Source of the DNA: Zoogloea sp.
Lineage (GTDB): Bacteria; Pseudomonadota; Gammaproteobacteria; Burkholderiales; Rhodocyclaceae
Assembly (NCBI GenBank): GCA_023150095.1
Contig: JAKLLO010000014.1
Location: 1-49,475 of the forward strand
Direction of reading: 5' to 3'
Length of the DNA: 49,475 nt
Position 1 is the first letter of the stretch. Each line of letters starts with the position of its first letter. The notes beneath the pieces are model-generated. The model was given only the letters and a program-made list of their open reading frames with translations, was not told the origin of the DNA and did not search any database. Shown here piece after piece: positions 41,376 through 49,475 of the stretch. The position numbers and the translations under genes were made by a program.

Positions 41376-44300
41376 ATGACCGCAGCACACCCAGGCTTTT
41401 GCCGACTCATCGGACGCGCCCTGCTCGCCGCCGCCCTGCTGGGTGCGCTGCCCGCGCAGGCGGCGACGCTGTTCGGCGTCGTCACCGACCGCGCCGCGCC
41501 GGCAGCCGTCGAAGGTGCCCGCAAGCACCTTGCCAGCCATCCCCGCGACCGCATCGTGCTGCGCACGCCGGCCCAGCTCCTGGCCGCCAGCGACCGCCAG
41601 CTGCGCCAGTGGCTGGATGCCGACGCGGTGCTGGCGGTGTCGGCCTTCGGCGACCCGGCCCGCCGGCTGATCGACGCCCTGCCGGCCAGCCGCGCCGCCA
41701 CCGTGCTGGCGATGAACGGCGAGCAGCGCCTCAACCTGCAAAGCCGCGGCCCGGCCGGCGCGCTGGCGGGCTTTCCCCCCGACACCCTGCGCCAGCTCGC
41801 CGCCGAGCAGCCCTCCGCCGAAGTCCTCGACGCCGCCGCCGCCCATCCGGCCGCATCCGCGTGGCTCTCCGCCCGGCGCACCTGGCAGGCCGGCGGCGCC
41901 GACAACGTGGCGCGGCTGTACGCCCATCTCCTCGCCGGCACGGCGCTTCCGCCGCCGCTGCCCGAGCCGGCCCTGCGCCTGCGCGTGGGTGAGGTGGAGC
42001 GGACGGACGCCGCCGCCTGGCAGGCCGGCCTGCTGCCCGCCGGGCCGGCGCTGGCGGTGCTGGATCTGTCCAACATCGAAACCGGCACCGCCGCGGCGAT
42101 CTGCGCCGAATCCCGCGGCCAGGGCCTGCCCTGCGCCGAGGTGCTGACCCGCTGGGGCGGCGCCTCGCGGGAGGCGGTGGAGCGCCTGCCCGAGCTGCTC
42201 GCGCCGGCCCGCCCGGCGGCGCTGGTGGTGGTGCAGGACTTCGTGGTCGGCGCCGCCGAGAACCGCGAGGCCGTCACCGAAGCCCTGAAGAAGCTCGACC
42301 TGCCCGTCATCAAGGCGATCCGCCTCACCGAGCGCACCGCCACCCAGTGGCGCCTGTCGCCCGAGGGCCTGCCGGTGGATTCGGTGCAATACCGGGTGGC
42401 CCTGCCCGAGCTGCAGGGCATCGGCCAGCCCATCGTGGTGTCGGCGGTGGGGGCAGGGCGGATCGATCCGCTCACCGGCGTCGAGCTGCGCCGCACCGAG
42501 CCCATCGCCGCCGAGATCACCCGGCTGGTGGCCCGCGCCACCCGCTGGCAGGCGCTGCGTGCCAAGGCCAACGCCGACAAGCGGGTGGCCATCGTCTACT
42601 ACAACCACCCGCCCGGCCGGCAGAACATCGGCGCCGACAACCTGGACGTGCCGGCCTCGCTGTTCGCCATCCTCAAGCGCCTGAAGGCCGAGGGCTACGA
42701 CACCGGCGAGCTGCCCGCGTCGCCCGAGGTGCTGCTCGACGGGATCATGGCCCGGGGTGTGAACCTGCCCGAAGACAAGGCCGCGCTGGCCGAGCTCGCC
42801 CGCGAGGTGGCCGGGGTGAGCGCCGCCGACTACAAAGCGTGGTTCGCCGGCCTGCCCGAGCGGGTGCGCGGCGAGATGGTGTCCGGCCCTCTCGGCCGGC
42901 TCCACGCCGAGGTGCTGGAGGCCGAGCGCGCCGGCGAGCGCAGTCTGGGCCGCAAGCGCGTCGAATCGGTGATGAAGGAGCTGCACCATCTGGCCGAAGG
43001 TGCCGACCACCCCCGCCGCGCGGAAACCATTGCCGGCCTGAAGGCGCTGGAGGCTGGCTACCGCGGCTGCCTCGCCGACGTGCCGCTGCGCAGGTGCGAG
43101 AGCCTCTCGAGCCTCGCCTGGCAGATCGTCGGCTACGGCGTCGAGGGCCTGCGCGGCTGGGGCCCGGCGCCGGGCAAGGTGATGGTGGCCGATGGCAAGC
43201 TGCTGGTGCCCGGGCTCACCTTCGGCAAGGTCTTCGTCGGCCCGCAGCCGCCGCGGGGCTGGGAGGTGGATGAAGAGCTGCTCCACGCCAACACCAGCGT
43301 ATCGCCGCCCCACCAGTACCTGGCCTTCTACCACTGGCTGCGCGACCGCTTCCGGGCCGACGCGGTGGTGCATCTGGGCCGCCATTCGACCTACGAGTTC
43401 CTGCCCGGCAAGGCGGTGGGCCTCACCGCCGACGACTACCCCAGCCTCGTCGCCGCCGATCTGCCGGGCATCTACCCCTACATCGTCGACGGGGTGGGCG
43501 AGGGCGTGCAGGCCAAGCGCCGCGGGCTGGCGGTGATCGTCGACCACCTCACCCCGCCGCTCTCGGCCACGCCGCTCTACGACAAGCTGCTGGAACTGCG
43601 CCAGGTGGTGGAGAGCTTCGAGGCCGCCAGCAGCGAGAGCCTCAAGGCCCAGGCCGCCCGCACGATGCGCGAGCAGGTGACGGCGCTCAACCTGCGCGCC
43701 GAGCTGGAGGCCTCGATGGCCGACGTGCTGGAGGTGCGCGGCATTGGTTTCGAGGACGCCGACGACGATCTGCTCGCCCACGAGATCGGCCACTACCTCA
43801 CCAAGCTGCAGGAGAAGTTCATGCCCCACGGCCTGCACGTCTTCGGGCAGGACTGGAGCGCCGAATCCCTGGCCCTGATGGCGGGCTCGATGGCCCAGGT
43901 GGCCGGCGGCTACGACGCGGCCATCGCCGCCAAGCTGGCGGCCTCGCCGCGGCTCGAGATGGAAGGCCTGCTGGCCGGGCTCGCCGGGCGCTTCGTGGCG
44001 CCGGGCAAGGGCAACGACCCGCTGCGCTCGCCCGAGGCGCTGCCCACCGGGCGCAACTTCCACGCGGTGGATGGCGACCTGCTGCCCACCCGGCTGGGCT
44101 ACGCCCTCGGCGCCAGCCTCGCCGACAAGGCCGCCGCCCGCCCGCGCAAGGCCGCGGCCGGCGCCGACAGCGACGCGGTGATCCTGTGGGCGTCCGACGC
44201 GGTGCGCGACGAGGGCGCGATGGTCGCCTTCTGCCTGTCGCTGTTGGGCGCCGAGCCCGTGTGGAACGCCCGCGGCATCGTCACCGACGTGCGCCTCCTG

Positions 44301-45761
44301 CCCGGCAAGGCAAGGCGCGACGTGATCGTCACCACCTCCGGGCTGTTCCGCGACCTGTACCCCAACCTGCTCAACCAGATCGACCGCGCCGGCCGGCTGG
44401 CCCTGGCGGCGTCGGCCGGGCTGCTGGCCGAACAGCGCCCGGAGCTCGCCGACGCCCTCGCCGCCGCGCTGGCGCCCCTGGGCAGCGGCGTGGCGCGCGG
44501 GCACGAGCCGCTCGTCGGCAACGTTGCCGCGACCGCCTGGCTCGGCCGCACCGAGCGCCTTGCTCACGGCGGGCTGACGCTGGCCGACGCCGGCCGGGCC
44601 GCCGCGCTGCGCATCTTCGGCGACGCGCCGGGGGCCTACAGCGCCGGGGTCAATCGGCTCGCCGAACGCTCCGGCGCCTGGCGCGAGCGGGAGGAGCTGG
44701 GCCGCGTCTACCTCAACCGGATGGGCCACGCCTACGGGCTCGATGCCGGTGGCGACGCCGCCCACGTCGCCTTCGAGACGGCGCTCTCGGGCGTTGCCCG
44801 CAGCTACCACGGCCGCGCCAGCAACCTGTACGGCCTCCTCGACAACAACGACGCCTTCGATTACCTGGGTGGCCTGTCGCTGGGCGTCGAGACCCTCACC
44901 GGCCGGCGCCCGGAGGGGCTGATCCTCCAGCACGCCGACCCGGCCCATCCGGCGGTCGAACCGCTCGCCACCGCGCTGCTGTCCGAACTGCGCGGCCGCT
45001 ACCTCAACCCGGAATGGCTCAAGCCCCTGATGAAGCACGGCTACGCCGGCGCCCGCACGATGGGCCAGGAGTTCCTCGAGAACCTGTGGGGCTGGCAGGT
45101 GACGCGGCCCGACCTCATCAAGCAGTGGGCCTGGGACGAGGTGAAGGAGACCTGGTTTGACGACAAGCAGAAGCTCGGCCTGCCGCGCTTCCTGGCCCAG
45201 GGCCACAACGCCCACGTGAAGGCCCACATGCTGGCGATCTTCATGGTGGCTGCCGAGAAGGGCTTCTGGCAGGCCGACGCTGCCACCATCCGCCAGATGG
45301 GCGGCGAGCTGGCCCGGCTGGTGGCGAAGAACGGCCTGCCCGGCAGCGGCCACGCAGCGCCCAATCACCCCATGTGGGACTGGCTGCGCCCGCGCATCGA
45401 CGGCGCCGACGCCGAGGCATTGGGCATCGCGCTGGCCCGGGCCCAGGGGGCGACGCTGCCGGCTGCAGCGCTGCCAGCCGCTGCGCCCGCCCGGCCGCGA
45501 TCAGCCAGCTCGCACGCGCCACGCGCCCCGCAGCAAGCCAAGCCGCAAGCGCCGGCGACGCCGGACGCGCCCGCCGAAGCGCCGCCGCCCGTCCGTCAGA
45601 CCGAGCTCATCGTGCGCCCCCAGCCGCCGGCCGAGGTGCGCGCCGCCATTCCGTCCGCAGCGCTGGCCGTGGCACCGCTGCTCTTCCTGCTGGGCCTCGC
45701 CCTGAGCGCCCGGCGTCTGCCGACATCCCCAACCCGCAACCGATCCGGTGAATCCCGATGA
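41376..45761 (+). CDS. Exported, membrane-anchored CobN-like (HmuS-like) chelatase protein
   Basis: 1461 residues from ATG 41376 (GGAG upstream); the frame runs further back into the riboswitch, but that part is not protein-like. CobN is normally a cytoplasmic cobaltochelatase subunit. This one has a signal peptide (CRLIGRALLAAALLGALPAQA, about 9-29), a Pro/Ala-rich linker (about 1365-1420) and a C-terminal membrane helix (about 1425-1443) with a basic tail, so the chelatase domain should face the periplasm. Family motifs include NHPPGRQNIGADNLDVPASLF, SPPHQYLAFYHWL and, at 666-679, HLGRHSTYEFLPGK, where classical CobN has HGTLEW. No CobS/CobT or ChlI/ChlD is nearby. It is coupled by ATGA to the ExbB-like gene. 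Confidence 0.9.
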   Translation: MTAAHPGFCRLIGRALLAAALLGALPAQAATLFGVVTDRAAPAAVEGARKHLASHPRDRIVLRTPAQLLAASDRQLRQWLDADAVLAVSAFGDPARRLIDALPASRAATVLAMNGEQRLNLQSRGPAGALAGFPPDTLRQLAAEQPSAEVLDAAAAHPAASAWLSARRTWQAGGADNVARLYAHLLAGTALPPPLPEPALRLRVGEVERTDAAAWQAGLLPAGPALAVLDLSNIETGTAAAICAESRGQGLPCAEVLTRWGGASREAVERLPELLAPARPAALVVVQDFVVGAAENREAVTEALKKLDLPVIKAIRLTERTATQWRLSPEGLPVDSVQYRVALPELQGIGQPIVVSAVGAGRIDPLTGVELRRTEPIAAEITRLVARATRWQALRAKANADKRVAIVYYNHPPGRQNIGADNLDVPASLFAILKRLKAEGYDTGELPASPEVLLDGIMARGVNLPEDKAALAELAREVAGVSAADYKAWFAGLPERVRGEMVSGPLGRLHAEVLEAERAGERSLGRKRVESVMKELHHLAEGADHPRRAETIAGLKALEAGYRGCLADVPLRRCESLSSLAWQIVGYGVEGLRGWGPAPGKVMVADGKLLVPGLTFGKVFVGPQPPRGWEVDEELLHANTSVSPPHQYLAFYHWLRDRFRADAVVHLGRHSTYEFLPGKAVGLTADDYPSLVAADLPGIYPYIVDGVGEGVQAKRRGLAVIVDHLTPPLSATPLYDKLLELRQVVESFEAASSESLKAQAARTMREQVTALNLRAELEASMADVLEVRGIGFEDADDDLLAHEIGHYLTKLQEKFMPHGLHVFGQDWSAESLALMAGSMAQVAGGYDAAIAAKLAASPRLEMEGLLAGLAGRFVAPGKGNDPLRSPEALPTGRNFHAVDGDLLPTRLGYALGASLADKAAARPRKAAAGADSDAVILWASDAVRDEGAMVAFCLSLLGAEPVWNARGIVTDVRLLPGKARRDVIVTTSGLFRDLYPNLLNQIDRAGRLALAASAGLLAEQRPELADALAAALAPLGSGVARGHEPLVGNVAATAWLGRTERLAHGGLTLADAGRAAALRIFGDAPGAYSAGVNRLAERSGAWREREELGRVYLNRMGHAYGLDAGGDAAHVAFETALSGVARSYHGRASNLYGLLDNNDAFDYLGGLSLGVETLTGRRPEGLILQHADPAHPAVEPLATALLSELRGRYLNPEWLKPLMKHGYAGARTMGQEFLENLWGWQVTRPDLIKQWAWDEVKETWFDDKQKLGLPRFLAQGHNAHVKAHMLAIFMVAAEKGFWQADAATIRQMGGELARLVAKNGLPGSGHAAPNHPMWDWLRPRIDGADAEALGIALARAQGATLPAAALPAAAPARPRSASSHAPRAPQQAKPQAPATPDAPAEAPPPVRQTELIVRPQPPAEVRAAIPSAALAVAPLLFLLGLALSARRLPTSPTRNRSGESR

Positions 45762-46195
45762 ACCACACCCTCTCCTGGCTCCATGAAGCCGTCACCTGGC
45801 TGCTCACCCCGGCCCTCCTGGCGCTGGTCGCCGCCTGCGCCATCGCGCTCGCCGAAGCCGGCCTCGCCCTGGGCGAACGCCTGTGGGGCCTGCGCCGCCT
45901 CGCCGCAGTGGGCGACGTGCTCGCCGTTCAGCGCGTCGCGCGGCACCGGCTGGAGCGGGCCGACCTGCTCGCCCGCATCCCGCCCATGCTGGGCTTGATG
46001 GCGACCATCATCCCCCTCGGGCCGGGCCTCGCGGCGCTGGGGCAGGGCAACCCGGGCGAGCTGGCGAGCGCCGTCACCGTGGCCTTCGACGCCACCGTGC
46101 TGGGCCTGGTGGCCGGCATCGGCGGGCTGGTGGTGGGCAAGCTGCGCCGCCGCTGGTACGAAGAGCTGCTCGAAGGCATGGAGGAGGCGGAATGA
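45758..46195 (+). CDS. MotA/TolQ/ExbB-like proton channel protein (short)
   Basis: 145 residues, shorter than ExbB (about 230-240). Membrane helices at about 15-38, 72-92 and 105-128. The second and third carry the ExbB-like motif ARIPPMLGLMATIIPLGPGLAALGQGNPGELASAVTVAFDATVLGLVAGIGGLVV, which matches the family's GLLGTVxGM...ALxxTAxGLxVAI layout. It probably pairs with the following DUF2149 protein, as ExbB pairs with ExbD, to energise the CobN-like protein or the TonB receptor. Its ATG overlaps the cobN-like stop by four bases. Confidence 0.85.
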   Translation: MNHTLSWLHEAVTWLLTPALLALVAACAIALAEAGLALGERLWGLRRLAAVGDVLAVQRVARHRLERADLLARIPPMLGLMATIIPLGPGLAALGQGNPGELASAVTVAFDATVLGLVAGIGGLVVGKLRRRWYEELLEGMEEAE

Positions 46196-46524
46196 AGGCC
46201 GCAAACGCCCCGCGCCGCCGCCTGCGCCTGTACTCCCGGCTCGACGCCCGCTTCGACGATCGGGACGAAGACCCCCGCGCAAGTTTGGTCAACCTTGTTG
46301 ACGTAATGCTGGTGTTCGCCTGCGGCCTGCTGGCCGCCGTCGCAGCCAACACCCAGGGCGCCCTCAGCCAGCCCAAGCCGGTGGACAGGGGCCGCAGCAT
46401 TGAACGGCCCGCCGACGGCACCGGCCAGGCGGGCGCCGGCATGGACCGGGTCGGCGAGGTCTTCCGCGACCCGAAGACCGGCCAGCTGATCCTCATCGAA
46501 CCGGCCGCGCCGGCTTCCCGCTGA
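46192..46524 (+). CDS. DUF2149 protein (ExbD-like partner)
   Basis: 110 residues. A single membrane segment, NLVDVMLVFACGLLAAVAA (about 33-52), is preceded by the DUF2149 signature DPRASLVNLVDVMLVFACGLL. The C-terminus is short and probably periplasmic, with VGEVFRDPKTGQLILIE. The layout (short cytoplasmic N-terminus, one helix with an Asp at its start, periplasmic tail) matches ExbD/TolR. The ATG at 46192 overlaps the stop of the ExbB-like gene. DUF2149 genes typically accompany CobN-like and ExbB-like genes. Confidence 0.85.
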   Translation: MKAANAPRRRLRLYSRLDARFDDRDEDPRASLVNLVDVMLVFACGLLAAVAANTQGALSQPKPVDRGRSIERPADGTGQAGAGMDRVGEVFRDPKTGQLILIEPAAPASR

Positions 46525-46549
46525 CACCCGGGCGGCGCCCGAATCCACC

Positions 46550-48661
46550 ATGAGCACCGAATCCTCCATGAACAAGACCATCCATCTGCGCACCCTCGCG
46601 GCCATGGTGGCCGGCGCGCTGCCCGGCCTCGCCGCGGCTGCCGAAACCACCCTGCCAGAAGTCACCGTCGGCAGCCGCCGCGGCGATCTCGTCGGTGTCG
46701 CCGATGCTGCTTCTGAAGGCACCATCGACGCCCGCCGGCTGGCCACCCGTCCGCTGCTGCGCCCGGCCGAGGCGCTCGAGACCGTGCCGGGCCTCGTCGT
46801 CACCCAGCATTCGGGCGACGGCAAGGCCAACCAGTATTTCCTGCGCGGCTTCAACCTCGACCACGGCAGCGACTTCGCCACCTTCGTGGCCGGCATGCCG
46901 GTGAACATGCCCAGCCACGCCCACGGCCAGGGCTACATGGACCTCAACTTCCTGATCCCCGAGCTCATCGCCGGCATCCGCTTCCGCAAGGGCGTGTATG
47001 CCGCCGAGGACGGTGACTTTGCCACCGCCGGCGCGGCGCGCATCGACTACCAGCGCCAGCTGGCGGCGCCCTTCGTGGAGATCGGCGTGGGCCAGAACGG
47101 CTACCGCCGCCTGCTGGCCGCCGGCAGCCGACCGGTGGGCGAGCTGCAGCTGCTGGCGGCGGTCGAGGCCTCGGGCAATGACGGCCCGTGGGAGCAGCCC
47201 GAGAACCTCGTCCGTCGCAACGCGGTGCTGCGCCTCTCGGAAGGCTCGGCCGCCAACGGCTTCGCCCTCACCGCGATGAGCTACACGGCGCGCTGGACAG
47301 CCACCGAGCACGTGCCGGCGCGCGCCATCGACAGCGGCGAGATCGGCCGCTTCGGCGCCCTGTCGCCCAACGACGGCGGCACCACCCACCGCCACAGCCT
47401 GTCGGCCGAGTGGGCGCGGCCCGATGCCGACGGGGCCAGCCGGGCCGGCGTCTACGTGATCGACTACGGGCTCAACCTGTTCTCGGCGCCGTCCGGTTTC
47501 ATCAACGGGCCGGCCGGCGACCAGCACGAGCAGGCCGACCGGCGCCTCGTGTGGGGCGGCCAGGCCAGCCGCAGCTGGTTTCTCGGCCCCGGGCTGAAGG
47601 ATTCGGAGCTGACCGCCGGCCTCCAGTGGCGCCAGGACCGCATCCGCAGCGTCGGCCTGTATTCCACGGAAGACCGCCAGCGCAGCGCCACCGTGCGCCA
47701 GGACAAGATCACCGAGAGCGCCGCTGCGCTGTTCGTCGAGGCCCGCACCCAATGGCAACCGTGGCTGCGCAGCACCCTGGGCCTGCGTCATGACGAGGTG
47801 GATGCGCGCGCCACGGCCACCGGCGGCGAGTTCAACCTCGCCAACGGCGGCAAGGCCCGCGCCGGCCAGACCAGCCCCAAGCTGGGCGTGGTGCTGGGCC
47901 CCTTCGCGCTGCCCGCGCCCACCGAGTTCTACGCCAACTGGGGGCAGGGCTTCCACAGCAACGACGCCCGCGGCGCCACCAGCACCACCAACCCGGTCGA
48001 TGGCAGCGCGATCAGCCGGGTGCCGCTGCTGGTGCGCGCCCGCGGCGCCGAGCTGGGCCTGCGCAGCACGCCGCTGCCGGGCTGGCAGACCAGCGTGTCG
48101 GTGTGGCAGATGGCGCTGGCCTCCGAGCTGGTGTTCATCGGCGACGAGGGCGTCACCGAACCCAAGGGCGCGTCGCGTCGCCACGGGCTGGAGTGGTCCA
48201 ACGAGCTGGCGCTGCCCGCCGGGCTGAGTATCGACACGTCGCTGGCGCTCTCCCAGGCGCGCTTCCGCGAGGCCAATCCGGACAGCGGCGGCACCCGCGT
48301 GCCCAACGCGATCCCGGTGGTGGCGTCGGTGGGCGCGGCGCTGGACCCCGGCGGGCGCTGGTTTGCCGGTGCCCGCCTGCGCTACCTGGGCGCCTATCCG
48401 CTGGAAGAAACCGGTCGCGAGAAATCCACGCCTTTCTGGATGGCCAACCTGCGGGTGGGCTATCGCCTGGCCGCCGGCAGCCAGCTGACCGTCGACGTGC
48501 TCAACCTGTTCGACCGCAAGGCCAACGACATCGAATACTGGGGCGGCGCCTGCACCCGCAGCGAATCGGCCAGCGGCGCCTGCGGAGGCGGCATCGACGG
48601 GCGGCTGGTGCATCCGCTGGAGCCGCGCACCCTGCGGCTGGCGCTCCGGATCGGGTTCTGA
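46550..48661 (+). CDS. TonB-dependent outer-membrane receptor of the CobN-like cluster
   Basis: 703 residues. The signal peptide ends at LPGLAAAA (about residue 31 from ATG 46550; ATG 46568 is an alternative start). The plug has LPEVTVGSRRGDLVG, RPAEALETVPGLVVTQHSGDGKANQYFLRGFNLDHGSDFATFV and GMPVNMPSHAHGQGYMDLNFLIPELI, a subfamily marker distinct from E. coli BtuB. The barrel ends with RTLRLALRIGF and a C-terminal Phe. Last gene of the riboswitch-controlled operon, so a corrinoid or related tetrapyrrole is the likely cargo; a bare metal complex is the alternative. Confidence 0.9.
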   Translation: MSTESSMNKTIHLRTLAAMVAGALPGLAAAAETTLPEVTVGSRRGDLVGVADAASEGTIDARRLATRPLLRPAEALETVPGLVVTQHSGDGKANQYFLRGFNLDHGSDFATFVAGMPVNMPSHAHGQGYMDLNFLIPELIAGIRFRKGVYAAEDGDFATAGAARIDYQRQLAAPFVEIGVGQNGYRRLLAAGSRPVGELQLLAAVEASGNDGPWEQPENLVRRNAVLRLSEGSAANGFALTAMSYTARWTATEHVPARAIDSGEIGRFGALSPNDGGTTHRHSLSAEWARPDADGASRAGVYVIDYGLNLFSAPSGFINGPAGDQHEQADRRLVWGGQASRSWFLGPGLKDSELTAGLQWRQDRIRSVGLYSTEDRQRSATVRQDKITESAAALFVEARTQWQPWLRSTLGLRHDEVDARATATGGEFNLANGGKARAGQTSPKLGVVLGPFALPAPTEFYANWGQGFHSNDARGATSTTNPVDGSAISRVPLLVRARGAELGLRSTPLPGWQTSVSVWQMALASELVFIGDEGVTEPKGASRRHGLEWSNELALPAGLSIDTSLALSQARFREANPDSGGTRVPNAIPVVASVGAALDPGGRWFAGARLRYLGAYPLEETGREKSTPFWMANLRVGYRLAAGSQLTVDVLNLFDRKANDIEYWGGACTRSESASGACGGGIDGRLVHPLEPRTLRLALRIGF

Positions 48662-48693
48662 GCGGGCGGGTGAAAAAAATACAAATCGCCACA

Positions 48694-48722
48694 CTTGAAA
48701 TGCGCCACACCCGACCCTATTA
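48694..48722 (+). promoter_or_regulatory. Sigma-32-like heat-shock promoter of groESL
   Basis: A -35 CTTGAA at 48694-48699 and a -10 CCCTAT at 48715-48720, 15 bases apart, fit the heat-shock sigma factor pattern (CTTGAA...CCCCAT). Transcription would begin within or just before the CIRCE element. Confidence 0.65.
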
Positions 48723-48749
48723 TTAGCACTCGTCGGCGGTGAGTGCTAA
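48723..48749. promoter_or_regulatory. CIRCE element (HrcA operator)
   Basis: Perfect TTAGCACTC-N9-GAGTGCTAA, the canonical HrcA-binding inverted repeat. It lies about 95 bases before groES and overlaps the expected transcription start, so HrcA would repress groESL here. Confidence 0.95.
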
Positions 48750-48844
48750 CAGCCTTCCGCCACCCCGATGCCAGTACCCGATTGCTGGCCAAGTTTTTTT
48801 CTGGCGGGCTCCGGCCCGGATTGAACCAAGCAGGAGATCTCTAC

Positions 48845-49135
48845 ATGAAAATCCGTCCCTTGCATGATCGCGTGATCGTCAAGCGTGTTGAAGCTGAGCG
48901 CACCACCTCCAGCGGCATCGTCATCCCCGACTCCGCCGGCGAGAAGCCCGATCAGGGCGAAGTGCTGGCTGTCGGCAACGGCAAGATCCTCGAGAGCGGC
49001 GAAGTGCGCAAGATGGATGTCAAGGTTGGCGACCGCGTCCTGTTCGGCAAGTACGCTGGCCAGACCGTCAAGGTCGATGGTCAGGAACTGCTGGTGATGC
49101 GCGAAGAAGACATCATGGGCGTGCTGGAGGCCTGA
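48845..49135 (+). CDS. groES: Co-chaperonin GroES
   Basis: Cytoplasmic 10-kDa heptameric lid of the GroEL chaperonin, 96 residues, full length. It starts [17 protein letters not shown], has the mobile loop [18 protein letters not shown], and ends [20 protein letters not shown] lies upstream of ATG 48845. Control by CIRCE and a sigma-32-like promoter; groEL follows after 56 bases. Confidence 0.97.
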   Translation: MKIRPLHDRVIVKRVEAERTTSSGIVIPDSAGEKPDQGEVLAVGNGKILESGEVRKMDVKVGDRVLFGKYAGQTVKVDGQELLVMREEDIMGVLEA

Positions 49136-49170
49136 GCCTCGCAATCCCCGTCTTCCCCAATTTGATCTGA

Positions 49171-49475
<305 letters not shown>

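Noticed and set aside
40989..45368. Long minus-strand open frame (about 1459 codons) opposite the CobN-like gene
   Set aside because: Antisense shadow of a recognised gene, with low-complexity Gly/Ala/Val/Arg composition and no ribosome site or motif.

Overview
The window looks like chromosome of a high-GC betaproteobacterium, most likely Rhodocyclales-like (inference). The reasons are very GC-rich codon use with dense, overlapping operons, a PhaM-type polyhydroxyalkanoate granule protein, a liv-type transporter beside a PaaK-like ligase, a CzcCBA efflux system and a groESL operon with a HrcA operator. I see no tRNA, rRNA, CRISPR array, integrase or complete insertion sequence. The mobile-like sequence I can support is two REPIN-type palindromic repeats, each next to a second palindromic repeat.

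Layout. 1-5000: end of a branched-chain amino acid/aromatic acid ABC transporter operon (livM end, binding protein, livF) and a PaaK-family protein, with the repeats on both sides of livF. 5114-6471: an AEC-family carrier converging on phaM. 6539-12209: a TonB-dependent receptor, an orphan periplasmic binding protein and a hybrid histidine kinase on the minus strand, with a LuxR-type response regulator divergent from them. 12276-14403: an orphan FeoB-type transporter behind a Fur-like site. 14410-29750: a long minus-strand MSHA-type pilus operon. It starts with a histidine kinase, a receiver and an HD-GYP phosphodiesterase. It continues with a STAS-MshEN-GspE ATPase, the inner-membrane platform, five pilin-like genes (one carrying a large DNRLRE-LamG-DNRLRE adhesin), the PilMNO-like proteins and the secretin. 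29847-37757: a tiny membrane protein, a TctDE/QseBC-like two-component pair and czcCBA. 37849-40691: a four-gene module built around an MglA/CvnD-like small GTPase. 40976-48661: a cobalamin riboswitch followed by an exported, membrane-anchored CobN-like protein, an ExbB/TolQ-like protein, a DUF2149 protein and a TonB-dependent receptor. 48694-49475: sigma-32-like promoter, CIRCE element, groES and the start of groEL.

Two systems stand out. The first is the riboswitch-controlled periplasmic CobN-like/ExbB-like/DUF2149/TonB receptor cluster, which looks like a corrinoid or metal-tetrapyrrole acquisition machine. The second is the GTPase module: a helical protein, a pseudo-receiver protein with a winged-helix-like C-terminus, the GTPase and a roadblock-like protein. 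The pilus operon also appears wired to cyclic-di-GMP, because it encodes both an MshEN-type c-di-GMP-binding ATPase and an HD-GYP phosphodiesterase.
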